This document shows positions 1-8,647 of a stretch of 64,000 bases of DNA, piece after piece (the first letter of the stretch is position 1; the number at the start of each line of letters is the position of its first letter). The notes beneath the pieces are model-generated. The model did not search any database. It saw only the letters and a program-made list of their open reading frames with translations, and was not told the origin of the DNA. The stretch lies in contig OZ246966.1 in assembly GCA_965232405.1 (NCBI GenBank), positions 1,302,001 to 1,366,000 on the forward strand, read 5' to 3'. A program made the translations under genes and the position numbers. The DNA is from RCIO01 sp965232405. Its GTDB lineage: Bacteria; Pseudomonadota; Alphaproteobacteria; Rhizobiales; Rhizobiaceae.

Positions 1-30
1 TTCCGGCGAGGCAGCATTGCCCCGCCCGAC

Positions 31-106
31 GCCGCATTAGCTCAGTTGGTAGAGCACGTCATTCGTAATGATGGGGTCGCTGGTTCGAGTCCGGCATGCG
101 GCACCA
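31..106 (+). tRNA. tRNA-Thr (anticodon CGU)
   Basis: A complete 76-nt cloverleaf with encoded CCA. The 7-bp acceptor stem GCCGCAT/ATGCGGC closes exactly. The D arm is GCTC/GAGC. The anticodon stem CGTCA/TGATG encloses loop TTCGTAA, giving anticodon CGT for the threonine codon ACG. The T arm carries the loop TTCGAGT. I saw no direct repeat or integrase nearby that would suggest use as an attachment site. Confidence 0.96.
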
Positions 107-350
107 CCCTGTCTTTCCAGGTCGGCATTCCGTTTGTTCGCGTTGGCGCATGGCACGGAGCACGCGAGTTGACCCCAAAAGCGTCTGGACTGCTGCAAAT
201 AGTCCGTGTTCATACGGATCCGGATTTTCCGTTCATTGCCTTCGCCGGCTTCCGCTCGTTTTCATTTGTAGGGCGTAACACACGCAGCCGGGCTGGCGTT
301 TTGGTGCGTGTCGTCGTATCGGGGGAACGGTCCAGAATCCCGGAGCTGCC

Positions 351-1883
351 GTGACTTACCGCCTGCTTGCCGCCCTTCTCGCCACCCTTCTTGTCTACAC
401 ATTGCCTGCTCAGGCCGATACCGTTCGATGGGGTCGCTCCGGCGACGCTGCGACGCTCGACCCGCATGCGGCAGCCGATGGCATGACACTGCAGCTCGTG
501 CGCAACATCTATGAGCCGCTGGTCGAACGCGAGCCGGATGGCCGCGTGACCGGCAAGCTTGCGGCCTCGTGGCTGAGAGACGCTGACGACCCCAAAGTCT
601 GGGTGTTCAATCTGCGCCGCGCAGTGTTCCATGACGGATCGGCATTCAACGCAGATGATGTCGTGTTTTCCTTCAATCGTGCCCGCGGCGACGGTTCGGC
701 TCTCGACGACAAGGCCGCCGGCGTCGTTTCGGTGCGCGCGATAAATCCGCTTGCGGTAGAAATCCGGTTCGCCGAGGAAACGGTGCAGCCGCCAGCATTC
801 GTCTCCGACATCCTCGTGATGGACAAGGAGTGGGCAGAGGCCAACGAGGTTGCGGCGGCACGTGCGCCCGGCGTGGGCGATGAAGCCTTCAGCGAACGCA
901 ACGCCAACGGCACCGGACCCTACAAGCTGGACTCACGCGATCCGGATGTGCGCACCAAACTGGTGGCCAACGCGCGCTATCATTCCGCGCCGCCTGCGGC
1001 TGGCGAGATCATCCACCTTCCGATCATCAACCCGGCGATGCAGGCGACGGCGCTTCTGTGGGGCGAGATCGACGTGCTGCAGGATGTTGCGGCCGCCGAT
1101 ATCGAACGCCTGGAAGAAGCCGACGCCATTTCGCTGGCGACCGGTCCGGCAAACTCGGTGCTCTATCTCGGCTACCGTTTCGGCGCAGTGGCTGGCGAAG
1201 GCGCTGCGGGCGATGCCGCAAATCCGTTCGACAATTCGAAGGTTCGAGAAGCGATCGACCTTACCCTCGACAGGCATGGCGCGGCGGCGTTGATCGACCG
1301 CGGGCATGCCCAACCGACGGTGATCCTCGCGCCCTCTTTCGTCGATGGCTGGTCAAAGGGGTTGTCAGTCCCGCTGTCGGCCAACATTGAACGCGCCAAG
1401 GAAATGCTCGCCGGCACGGAATTCGCGGATGGCTTCGCCGTCACGCTCGATACCGCCAATGGCAACGCGGAGGTCGCCGAGCAGATCGCAGCTTCGCTTT
1501 CGCAAATCGGGATCGAGGTGGAGGTCGAAACGCGCCCGGCGCCGGCGCACGAGGCGCTTGTCGCATCGGGCGAAAGCGCGCTGTTCCTAAACGACTTCGC
1601 AGCGCCCGACTACGATTCAGCGTCGATTCTGGAATGGCTGGTGAGCGGTCACGAGGGCTATGAGAACCAGGCTCTTGCGGAGCGGGTGGAAGCGCTTGCA
1701 GGCATCAGGAGCCGGAGCGAACGGAATGCGGCAGTCGCTGCGCTGTGGCTCGACATGCAGGAGGAGCGCATCGTGCTGCCGATTGCACAGCGCATGATCG
1801 CCCATGCGATGCGCGATGCGATCTCCGTTACCGTCGATCCGAACAACCAGACCCGGTTCGAGGCGATCCGTTTCAGCGACTGA
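351..1883 (+). CDS. ABC transporter substrate-binding protein, family 5 (peptide/nickel type), orphan
   Basis: A 510-residue periplasmic solute receptor of the SBP_bac_5 (DppA/OppA/NikA-like) family. The GTG start has CGGAG about 6 nt upstream. A signal peptide occupies residues 1-22 with a likely cleavage after AQA. The mature protein opens with VRWGRSGDAATLDPH and then NIYEPLVER, the family's usual N-terminal pattern, and the length is normal. No permease or ATPase genes lie beside it, so it is either an orphan receptor or feeds a transporter encoded elsewhere. The ligand cannot be read from the sequence. It is followed 27 nt later by a DUF924 gene on the same strand. Confidence 0.88.
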   Translation: MTYRLLAALLATLLVYTLPAQADTVRWGRSGDAATLDPHAAADGMTLQLVRNIYEPLVEREPDGRVTGKLAASWLRDADDPKVWVFNLRRAVFHDGSAFNADDVVFSFNRARGDGSALDDKAAGVVSVRAINPLAVEIRFAEETVQPPAFVSDILVMDKEWAEANEVAAARAPGVGDEAFSERNANGTGPYKLDSRDPDVRTKLVANARYHSAPPAAGEIIHLPIINPAMQATALLWGEIDVLQDVAAADIERLEEADAISLATGPANSVLYLGYRFGAVAGEGAAGDAANPFDNSKVREAIDLTLDRHGAAALIDRGHAQPTVILAPSFVDGWSKGLSVPLSANIERAKEMLAGTEFADGFAVTLDTANGNAEVAEQIAASLSQIGIEVEVETRPAPAHEALVASGESALFLNDFAAPDYDSASILEWLVSGHEGYENQALAERVEALAGIRSRSERNAAVAALWLDMQEERIVLPIAQRMIAHAMRDAISVTVDPNNQTRFEAIRFSD

Positions 1884-1910
1884 CACCCGGCCCAACCGCG
1901 AGGTGATCCG

Positions 1911-2465
1911 ATGATCGAAGACGGCTGGCATGAGAAGGTTCTGGCCTTCTGGTTCGACGAACTGACGTCGGAAGACTGGTTCCGGTCAAGCGACGAACTC
2001 GACAACAAGATCCGCGATCGCTTTTCCGGTCTGCATGCGGAGCTTGCAAAGGGGCCGACGCCTGAAACCCGCAGCAATCCCGATGCGGCGCTGGCGGCGA
2101 CGATCGTTCTCGACCAGTTTTCGCGCAACATGTTCCGCGGCGAACCGGGTGCTTTTGCCAGCGACACGGTGGCGCTCGAGGTCGCGCGCCATGCCGTGGA
2201 TCACGGGCTCGACGCGCAGTTGCCGGACGACCGACGCTGGTTCCTCTACATGCCGTTCATGCATTCGGAAGTTCTGTCGGATCAGGAACGCTGCATCGAC
2301 CTTCTCAAGCAGAACAGCAGCGACAACCTTGTCAAATACGCGGTAGAGCACCGCGACATCATTGCCCGCTACGGTCGCTTCCCGCATCGAAACCGCGTGC
2401 TGGGAAGAGAGTCGACACCGGACGAAGTCGCGTTCCTCAAGGAGCATGGCGGCTTTGGCCAATAG
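1911..2465 (+). CDS. DUF924 family protein
   Basis: A 184-residue soluble, probably all-helical protein of the DUF924 family, whose members resemble TPR folds and have no assigned reaction. Visible family features are the N-terminal VLAFWFDELTSEDWF, the central VLDQFSRNMFRG and the YMPFMHSE segment. The ATG is preceded by GAGGTGATCCG, a reasonable ribosome-binding site. There is no signal peptide. It could be co-transcribed with the upstream binding protein (27-nt gap), but a functional link is not evident. Confidence 0.85.
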   Translation: MIEDGWHEKVLAFWFDELTSEDWFRSSDELDNKIRDRFSGLHAELAKGPTPETRSNPDAALAATIVLDQFSRNMFRGEPGAFASDTVALEVARHAVDHGLDAQLPDDRRWFLYMPFMHSEVLSDQERCIDLLKQNSSDNLVKYAVEHRDIIARYGRFPHRNRVLGRESTPDEVAFLKEHGGFGQ

Positions 2466-2480
2466 CCCGAGCGTCAAGTT

Positions 2481-2493
2481 CGCAAGACTTGCG
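2481..2493. promoter_or_regulatory. Perfect 6-1-6 inverted repeat upstream of the acyl-CoA ligase
   Basis: CGCAAG-A-CTTGCG is a perfect palindrome with a single central base, lying 16 nt after the DUF924 stop and about 140 nt before the ligase start. It could be an operator for the ligase or a short stem at the end of the DUF924 transcript (TTTAC follows). The stem is too short for a confident terminator call, and no regulator can be assigned. Confidence 0.3.
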
Positions 2494-2630
2494 TTTACAT
2501 GGGCTGTGGCAATACATACTGCGCGACAATCATGTGACAGGCAGCGCCGCGCCAACGAGCGCCAGCCACCGACAACACTGTGAGGAAAACCGCCCGGCAA
2601 TGCGGCGGCGCCTCGACGAGGGAGGACATC

Positions 2631-4706
2631 TTGGCCAAGACGACGACCACGAAACGCGGAACGGCCGCGAAGACAGCCGCGAAGCCGCGCACGACCAAGA
2701 GTGCGGCCAGCAAGGCGCCAGCGAAGGCAGCTGCTGCCAAGAAGGCGCCGGCCAAAACGGCCAAGACCGCCGCCGCCAAGACCACGGCAGCAAAAACAAC
2801 CGCAGCCAAGGCAACGACCAAGAAGAGCGGCGCCAAGTCACCCGCCAAAACCACGCGCGCAGCAGCCAAGCCCGCGAACGCAAAGACGACCGCGAAGCCC
2901 GCCGCTGCAAAGGCAGCCGCACCCAAGCGCACGGCCGCGAAGTCGACGGCCGCAAAACCGGCGGCTGCAAAACCGGCGGCTGCAAAATCATCCACGACCA
3001 GGAAGGCTGCTACAAAGAAAGCACCAGCCAGAAGCAAGGCCGGCGCGAAGCCCTGGTCCAAGAGCTATCCGCCCGGCATCGCCACAGAGATTGGCGAGAT
3101 CGCCGACAAGTCGATCGCCGACCTGATGGTCGCTTCATGCAAGCAGTTCGGCGATCGTCCGGCCTTCACCTGCATGGACAAGACAATCACTTTCGCGGAG
3201 CTGGAAGAGAAGTCCCGCTACGTTGCGGGCTATCTGCAGTCCAAGGGGCTGAAGAAGGGCGCACGCGTTGCGCTGATGATGCCCAACGTCCTGCAATATC
3301 CGGTCGCTCTCATGGCCGTGCTGCGCGCGGGCTACACGGTGGTGAACGTCAACCCGCTCTACACGCCGCGCGAGCTGGAACATCAGCTCAAGGATTCGGG
3401 CGCAGAAGCAATTGTCATCCTCGAGAACTTTGCCGCCACGCTCGACAAGGTGGTGAAGAACACGGATGTGAAGCATGTCATCGTGGCGTCGATGGGCGAC
3501 CTGCTTGGCGGCCTGAAGGGCACGATCGTCAACTTCGTCGTCCGGCGCGTGAAAAAGATGGTTCCGTCATGGTCGCTGCCCGGCCATGTGAAGTTCAACC
3601 AGGTCCTCAACGAGGGACGGACATCCACCTTCCGGCCGACCGATATCGGGCATGACGATATCGCCTTCCTGCAATATACCGGTGGTACGACCGGTGTTTC
3701 CAAGGGTGCGGTGCTGCTGCACAGGAACGTGCTTGCCAATGTGGCGCAGAACGCGATCTGGGTGGAGGGCGCATTCTTGGAGCGGCCGAGGCCCGACCGC
3801 ATGGTCTATGTCTGCGCACTGCCGCTCTACCACATCTACGCGCTCACGGTGAATGCGATCATGGGCATGCAACAGGGTGCGGAGAACATCCTGATCCCCA
3901 ATCCGCGCGACATTCCGGCATTCGTGAAGGAACTGGGCAAATACAAGATCAACGTCTTCCCGGGCCTCAACACGCTGTTCAATGCTCTGCTGAACAATGA
4001 GGACTTCCGCAAGCTCGATTTCAGCAACCTCTACATTACTTTCGGCGGCGGCATGGCCGTGCAGAGCGCAGTTGCCGAGCGCTGGCAGGAACTGACCGGC
4101 AATGTGATTGCCGAGGGTTACGGGCTGTCGGAAACCTCGCCCGTGGCGACAGCCAACCGGTTTGACGGCAAGGAGTTCACCGGCACGATCGGCGTGCCGA
4201 TGCCTTCGACCGAAATCATCATCCGCGACGAGGACGGCAAGAACCTGCCGACCGGCAAGGTGGGCGAGATACTGATCAAGGGTCCGCAGGTGATGGCCGG
4301 CTACTGGAACCGGCCTGACGAAACCGCCAAGGTGATGACCAAGGACGGCTACTTCAAGTCCGGCGACATGGGCTTCATGGACAAGAACGGTTACGTGAAG
4401 ATCGTCGACCGCAAGAAGGACATGATCCTGGTGTCGGGCTTCAATGTCTACCCGAATGAGATCGAGGAAGTTGTCGCCAAGCATCCCGGTGTCATGGAAG
4501 TCGCCGCCATCGGCATCCCGGACACGCATTCGGGCGAAGTTCCGAAGCTGTTCGTGGTCAAGAAGGACCCGTCGCTGACCACCGAGCAGATACTCGACTA
4601 CTGCAAGGAGAACCTGACCGGCTACAAGCGGCCGAAGCAGGTCGAGTTCCGCGACGAGCTGCCGAAGACCAATGTCGGCAAGATCCTGAGGCGTGAACTG
4701 CGCTAG
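2631..4706 (+). CDS. fadD: Long-chain fatty acid-CoA ligase with Lys/Ala-rich histone-H1-like N-terminal extension
   Basis: Activates fatty acids to acyl-CoA through an acyl-AMP intermediate. I place the start at TTG 2631 because GGAGG lies at 2621-2625; an upstream in-frame GTG at 2580 has no comparable site. The protein is then 691 residues. Residues 1 to about 140 are almost entirely K, A, T, P and S in AAK/PAAK-type repeats, like the histone-H1-like tails of AlgP/HctB proteins. The catalytic part begins near PWSKSYPPG. It contains the P-loop-like YTGGTTGVSKGA near residue 350, GYGLSETSP near 497, the hinge DRKKDMILVSGFNVYPNE near 592 and the C-terminal catalytic lysine in NVGKILRREL. The enzyme part is ordinary; the fused basic tail is unusual. 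Convergent with pgi. Confidence 0.9.
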   Translation: MAKTTTTKRGTAAKTAAKPRTTKSAASKAPAKAAAAKKAPAKTAKTAAAKTTAAKTTAAKATTKKSGAKSPAKTTRAAAKPANAKTTAKPAAAKAAAPKRTAAKSTAAKPAAAKPAAAKSSTTRKAATKKAPARSKAGAKPWSKSYPPGIATEIGEIADKSIADLMVASCKQFGDRPAFTCMDKTITFAELEEKSRYVAGYLQSKGLKKGARVALMMPNVLQYPVALMAVLRAGYTVVNVNPLYTPRELEHQLKDSGAEAIVILENFAATLDKVVKNTDVKHVIVASMGDLLGGLKGTIVNFVVRRVKKMVPSWSLPGHVKFNQVLNEGRTSTFRPTDIGHDDIAFLQYTGGTTGVSKGAVLLHRNVLANVAQNAIWVEGAFLERPRPDRMVYVCALPLYHIYALTVNAIMGMQQGAENILIPNPRDIPAFVKELGKYKINVFPGLNTLFNALLNNEDFRKLDFSNLYITFGGGMAVQSAVAERWQELTGNVIAEGYGLSETSPVATANRFDGKEFTGTIGVPMPSTEIIIRDEDGKNLPTGKVGEILIKGPQVMAGYWNRPDETAKVMTKDGYFKSGDMGFMDKNGYVKIVDRKKDMILVSGFNVYPNEIEEVVAKHPGVMEVAAIGIPDTHSGEVPKLFVVKKDPSLTTEQILDYCKENLTGYKRPKQVEFRDELPKTNVGKILRRELR

Positions 4707-4714
4707 TCGAATTT

Positions 4715-4741
4715 GCGCTGCCGGCTAGTCCCCGGCAGCGC
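4715..4741. terminator. 10-bp perfect hairpin between convergent fadD and pgi
   Basis: GCGCTGCCGG and CCGGCAGCGC pair perfectly around a 7-nt loop. The hairpin starts 9 nt past the ligase stop and overlaps the last codons of pgi. It lies where a shared bidirectional terminator is expected, but no strong T run follows on either strand, so factor-independent termination is only likely, not certain. Confidence 0.55.
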
Positions 4742-6374
4742 GCAGCGCCTCGATGCGCTTGACCAGACCGGCGGTCGAGGAATCGCGGCCCTCGGCAGAT
4801 GACTTGCCTTCGACCACTGGCAGAAGTTCGGTCGCAAGCTCCTTGCCAAGCTCCACGCCCCACTGGTCGAATGCGTTGATGCCGAACAACGTGGCTTCAA
4901 CGAACACGCGGTGCTCGTAGAGCGCGATGAGGCGGCCGAGCGAGAATGGATCAAGCTGCCGGTAAAGGATCGTCAGCGACGGCCGGTTGCCGGAGAAGAC
5001 CTTGTGCGGCGCCAAGCTATCTGCCTCTGCCTCCTCCATCCCCTTTGCCACAAGCTGGGCTTTCGCTTCTTCCAGCGTGCGCCCCTTCATCAAGGCTTCC
5101 GACTGGGCAAGGCAGTTGGCCAGCAGCAGGTCGTGATGCTTCTTCATAGAGGGTTCGTGGCCCTGCGCGGCAACGATGAACTCGACGGGGATGATGTCCG
5201 TGCCCTGATGCAGCAACTGGAAGAATGCGTGCTGGCCGTTGGTGCCCGGCTCGCCCCATACGACCGGCCCGGTCGGTCCGTCGGCGGGCGCTCCATCCAG
5301 CGTGACACCCTTGCCGTTCGATTCCATGTCGAGTTGCTGCAGGTAGGCCGGCAGCCTGGAGAGCCTCTGATCGTAGGGAATGACCGCCCGGGTCGGGTAG
5401 CCGCAGATGGCGCGGTGCCAATAGCCGATCAGGCCAAGCAGCATAGGCAGGTTCTGTTCCGCCGGCGCTTCCACGAAGTGCCGGTCGAGCGCATGTGCGC
5501 CATCCAGCATGCGGCCGAAATTGCGCGCGCCGACCGCAATCATGATCGGCAAGCCGATCGCCGACCACAGCGAGTAACGACCGCCCACCCAGTCCCAGAA
5601 ACCGAAGACGCGATCCTGGGGAATGCCGAACGCTTCGACCTTGTCGAGCGCTGTCGACACAGCAGCGAAATGGTGCGCTACCGCGCCGCTGCCCAACAGC
5701 TCGGTCAGCCAGCTCCGCGCCGTCTCGGCGTTGGTCATCGTCTCGACCGTGGTGAAGGTTTTTGACGCCACGATGAAAAGCGTGGTTTCGGCGTTGACGA
5801 GTTTCAGCGTGTCGGCAAGGTGCGCGCTGTCAATATTGGAGACGTAATGGGCGCGCGGGCCATCGTGAAACGGCGCCAGCGCCAGCGTGGCCATTGCGGG
5901 GCCGAGATCGGAGCCGCCAATGCCGATATTGACAATGTCGGTGAAGCGCTTGCCTGTCGCGCCGGTCAATTCGCCCGAACGAACGCCCTCCGCGAAACGG
6001 CCCATCGCCTCCAGCACGGCCAGAACGTCGAAGGTCACGTCCTCCCCGTCGACCACAACGGGCGTGCCGGAACGATTGCGCAGCGCGGTGTGAAGAACCG
6101 CACGGTTTTCAGTAACGTTGATCTTCTCGCCCGCAAACATGGCGTCGCGGCGCGCCTCAACGCCAGCGGCAGCAGCAAGGTCGAACAGCAGCGACAGCGT
6201 TTCGTCGGTCACCGCGCATTTGGAATAGTCGAGGAGCAGATCGTCCAGATCGGCGGAATAGTGGTCGAAGCGGCCCGGATCGTCCGCGAAGGCGGCTCTC
6301 AGGTCAAAATCGGCATTGCCGGAACGGTGTCTGGCAAGCGCGTCACGTGCGGCCTGAAATGCGGCGCTGTCCAT
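4725..6374 (-). CDS. pgi: Glucose-6-phosphate isomerase
   Basis: Interconverts glucose 6-phosphate and fructose 6-phosphate in the cytoplasm. I chose the ATG at 6374 (MDSAAFQAARD) because GGAG sits 6 nt upstream; this gives 549 residues, the same length as the E. coli enzyme. Upstream in-frame starts exist at 6380, 6386 and 6431. Visible family signatures are the sugar-phosphate-binding NIGIGGSDLGP, VFGFWDWVGGRYS with the first PGI signature, and LFGINAFDQWGVELGK with the second. It is divergent from the mocR gene and convergent with fadD. Nothing is odd about the coding sequence. Confidence 0.96.
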   Translation of the reverse strand: MDSAAFQAARDALARHRSGNADFDLRAAFADDPGRFDHYSADLDDLLLDYSKCAVTDETLSLLFDLAAAAGVEARRDAMFAGEKINVTENRAVLHTALRNRSGTPVVVDGEDVTFDVLAVLEAMGRFAEGVRSGELTGATGKRFTDIVNIGIGGSDLGPAMATLALAPFHDGPRAHYVSNIDSAHLADTLKLVNAETTLFIVASKTFTTVETMTNAETARSWLTELLGSGAVAHHFAAVSTALDKVEAFGIPQDRVFGFWDWVGGRYSLWSAIGLPIMIAVGARNFGRMLDGAHALDRHFVEAPAEQNLPMLLGLIGYWHRAICGYPTRAVIPYDQRLSRLPAYLQQLDMESNGKGVTLDGAPADGPTGPVVWGEPGTNGQHAFFQLLHQGTDIIPVEFIVAAQGHEPSMKKHHDLLLANCLAQSEALMKGRTLEEAKAQLVAKGMEEAEADSLAPHKVFSGNRPSLTILYRQLDPFSLGRLIALYEHRVFVEATLFGINAFDQWGVELGKELATELLPVVEGKSSAEGRDSSTAGLVKRIEALRAAGD

Positions 6375-6450
6375 CGGCATCTCCATTGATCCGGCGCCGC
6401 CCGAAAAGCCACATTCGCGACGGTCGTTCAATAGCAGCAGTCAAAAATGC

Positions 6451-6528
6451 TGTGCCATGCGGCCAATGCATGGCCCAATCGCCAATCATCAGTGGCACAG
6501 AAGAAAAGCATCAAACAAATTCATTGGC
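6451..6528. promoter_or_regulatory. Repeat-rich pgi/mocR intergenic region
   Basis: TGTGCCA (6451-6457) and TGGCACA (6493-6499) form a 7-bp inverted repeat. It encloses three spaced copies of a (G/C)CCAAT element, at 6462, 6474 and 6481, and a reverse copy, ATTGGC, lies at 6523-6528. MocR/PdxR-type regulators are known to bind spaced direct repeats, so autoregulation of the gene starting at 6599 is a reasonable inference. Confidence 0.3.
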
Positions 6529-6598
6529 GCAAACCATTGTACCAGACGTAGGCTTGCATAAAGCCAAATCCCAGAAGTCCTTCCACGGGAGCGAATCC

Positions 6599-8092
6599 AT
6601 GGTTTCGCGAAATGATTCCGCGATATGGTCCGGTCTGTTCCGGATTTCAGCTGATTCCGGGCAGACACTTCAGGCGCAGATCAGGCAGGCGATCGTCGCC
6701 GCCATCCTTGATCGTCAGATCGCCGCGTCGCTTCCGCTTCCGTCCTGCCGGGTGCTGGCCGAAAAACTTGGCGTTGCGCGCGGCACCGTCGTGCTCGCCT
6801 TCCAGCAGCTTGTCGATCAGGGCTTTCTGATCGCAAGGGAGCGGCGCGGGCATTTCGTCAATCCCGATTTCCTGACCGGGCTCGACACCGAGGCGCACCG
6901 GCCCGAACCCAAGCCAGAGCGGATTGACTGGGGTTCGCGGCGGCGCATCGCGTCCAACGCACCGCCTGAATCGGTCTATCAGGGCAACTGGATCAAGTCC
7001 CCCTACCCGTTCGTGTACGGCCAGTTCGACCCGGCGCTGTTTCCCACAGCGGAATGGCGCGAGTGCAACCGCATGGCGCTGGCGGTTCTGGAAATACGCA
7101 ACTGGGCCGGCGATGTTGTCGATCGCGACGACCCGCTGCTGATCGAACAGATACAGGCGCGCCTCCTGCCCCGGCGCGGCATCTTCGCCAACCCCGACGA
7201 GATCATCGTCACCCTTGGGGCGCAGCACGCGCTCTACATGCTTGCCACCTTGCTGATGGGGCGTGGCACGAAGGTCGCTATGGAGGAGCCGGGCTACCCG
7301 GACGCGCGCGGCATCTTCCATTTGTCTGGCGCCAATGTCGTGCCGGTGCCGGTCGATCTCGACGGTATCGACCCGGACGGCGTTCCGCACGATTCCGATT
7401 TCGTGTTCGCAACACCCAACCACCATTGCCCGTCCATGGTGCCGCTGTCGGAAGAACGGCGTCAGCGCCTGCTGGACGATGCCGAAAAATACGACCAGAT
7501 CATCATCGAGGACGGTTATGACAGCCAGCTTGTCGACGATTCTCCCCAGCAGGCGCTCAAGAGCGTCGATCGTTCCGGGCGCGTGATCTATGTCGGCTCG
7601 ATGTCCAAGACTTTGGCGCCGGGTCTGCGTATCGGATACATCGTCGCCGATGCGGGGCTGATCGCCGAATTGCGGGCGCTCAGGCGCTACATGCTGCGCC
7701 ACCCCCCGGCAAACAACCAGCGGGCCGTCGCCCTGTTCCTCTCGCTCGGGCATCACGAAGCGCTTGTGCGGCGGCTGTCGGCGGCGTTCTCGGAACGGCG
7801 CGTGAAACTGGCGGAAGCGATCAATACCTGGATGCCGGACTGGCGACAGGCCAATGCGCCGGGCGGCACGTCGCTTTGGCTGAAAGGGCCGCAGGGTGCC
7901 GACGCGCGCAGCCTTGCCGCCGACGCGGCCCAGCGCGGGGTGCTGGTGGAACCGGGCGACCGCTTTTTCGATCAGCCGGAACGCCATGCCCGCTTCATGC
8001 GGCTCGGCATTTCCTCGATAGCGCTCCAGCATATCGAGCCCGGGATTCGTGAACTGGCGGATGCCGCCGGCCGGCTGCGTTCGGCAGCCTAG
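6599..8092 (+). CDS. MocR/PdxR-type GntR regulator with aminotransferase-like domain
   Basis: A 497-residue transcription factor joining an N-terminal GntR winged helix (about residues 20-90, with LPLPSCRVLAEKLGVARGTV) to a fold-type I PLP-binding aminotransferase domain (about 120-497). The PLP lysine is Lys337 in SMSKTLAPGLRIGY. ATG 6599 has GGGAG 7 nt upstream; longer in-frame starts back to 6347 run into pgi and lack a ribosome site. Members sense PLP-linked effectors such as GABA, taurine or vitamin B6 compounds. The effector here is unknown. Its only co-directional neighbour is the CoxG-like gene, separated by a strong hairpin, so pgi or its own gene may equally be targets. Confidence 0.88.
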   Translation: MVSRNDSAIWSGLFRISADSGQTLQAQIRQAIVAAILDRQIAASLPLPSCRVLAEKLGVARGTVVLAFQQLVDQGFLIARERRGHFVNPDFLTGLDTEAHRPEPKPERIDWGSRRRIASNAPPESVYQGNWIKSPYPFVYGQFDPALFPTAEWRECNRMALAVLEIRNWAGDVVDRDDPLLIEQIQARLLPRRGIFANPDEIIVTLGAQHALYMLATLLMGRGTKVAMEEPGYPDARGIFHLSGANVVPVPVDLDGIDPDGVPHDSDFVFATPNHHCPSMVPLSEERRQRLLDDAEKYDQIIIEDGYDSQLVDDSPQQALKSVDRSGRVIYVGSMSKTLAPGLRIGYIVADAGLIAELRALRRYMLRHPPANNQRAVALFLSLGHHEALVRRLSAAFSERRVKLAEAINTWMPDWRQANAPGGTSLWLKGPQGADARSLAADAAQRGVLVEPGDRFFDQPERHARFMRLGISSIALQHIEPGIRELADAAGRLRSAA

Positions 8093-8111
8093 AACGCCGT
8101 AGCAACGCATT

Positions 8112-8145
8112 GTTTGCCGCCCGATGGACAAGTCGGGCGGCAAAC
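8112..8145 (+). terminator. 13-bp perfect hairpin between mocR and coxG-like gene
   Basis: GTTTGCCGCCCGA (8112-8124) and TCGGGCGGCAAAC (8133-8145) are exact reverse complements around an 8-nt loop, starting 20 nt after the mocR stop. It is the longest perfect hairpin I found in the window. There is no U run after it, so it may be a factor-assisted terminator or an mRNA-stabilising intercistronic structure. Confidence 0.55.
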
Positions 8146-8185
8146 TCTAACTCATAGATGCTCTCAAACAGGAAAGGGCTGGCCG

Positions 8186-8638
8186 ATGGCAATGGACATG
8201 TCTGGCGAGGAGCGGATTGCAGCGCCGATCGAAAAGGTTTGGGATGCGCTCAACGATCCGGAAGTGCTGAAGGCCTGCATTCCAGGCTGCCAGAGCCTCG
8301 AGAAGAAGTCCGACACCGAATTCTCGGCCGTTGTCTCGATCAAGCTTGGGCCGATCAAGGCGAAGTTCAACGGCGATGTCGAGCTTCAGAACCTCAACCC
8401 GCCGCGCTCCTACACGATCGTCGGTGAAGGCAAGGGCGGCGTGGCCGGCTTCGCCAAGGGCGGAGCCGACGTGAAACTGACCGAGGACGGGCCGGATGCA
8501 ACGATCCTTACCTACGAGGCCAAGGCCGATGTGGGCGGAAAGATAGCGCAGCTTGGCGGCAGGCTGATCCAGTCCAGTTCGAAGAAGCTGGCCGGCGAAT
8601 TCTTTTCCTCGTTCAACGAGACCGTCAGCGGCGGCTGA
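8186..8638 (+). CDS. CoxG-like protein (carbon monoxide dehydrogenase subunit G family, SRPBCC fold)
   Basis: A 150-residue protein of the CoxG/SRPBCC ligand-binding superfamily. The start at MAMDMSGEERI has AGGAAAGGG upstream. The N-terminal IAAPIEKVWDALNDPEVLK and CIPGCQSLE motifs and the C-terminal GGRLIQSSSKKLAGEFF are characteristic. In CO dehydrogenase operons CoxG helps membrane recruitment of the enzyme. No coxSML genes are present here, so the role is open; many rhizobial genomes carry such stand-alone copies. There is no membrane tail, and it ends 9 nt before the convergent enoyl-CoA hydratase gene. Confidence 0.82.
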   Translation: MAMDMSGEERIAAPIEKVWDALNDPEVLKACIPGCQSLEKKSDTEFSAVVSIKLGPIKAKFNGDVELQNLNPPRSYTIVGEGKGGVAGFAKGGADVKLTEDGPDATILTYEAKADVGGKIAQLGGRLIQSSSKKLAGEFFSSFNETVSGG

Positions 8639-8647
8639 CGCAGCGCC

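Noticed and set aside
31..106. tRNA genes as integration sites of a mobile element
   Set aside because: Neither tRNA-Thr nor tRNA-Arg is followed by an integrase, a duplicated 3' end or a composition change.
2700..3040. Repeat array resembling a CRISPR or satellite
   Set aside because: The periodicity is codon-level AAK/PAAK repetition within the ligase tail; repeats are imperfect and have no spacers.
2489..3655. A 388-codon plus-strand frame overlapping the ligase start
   Set aside because: It is an out-of-frame reading of the Lys/Ala-rich region and the adjacent ligase domain; the protein is low-complexity and lacks motifs.
4911..5765. A 284-codon plus-strand frame
   Set aside because: Antisense to pgi, which is fully supported by its motifs and length.
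8186..8638. Part of a CO dehydrogenase operon
   Set aside because: Only a CoxG-like gene is found; coxS, coxM and coxL are absent, so CO oxidation is not supported.
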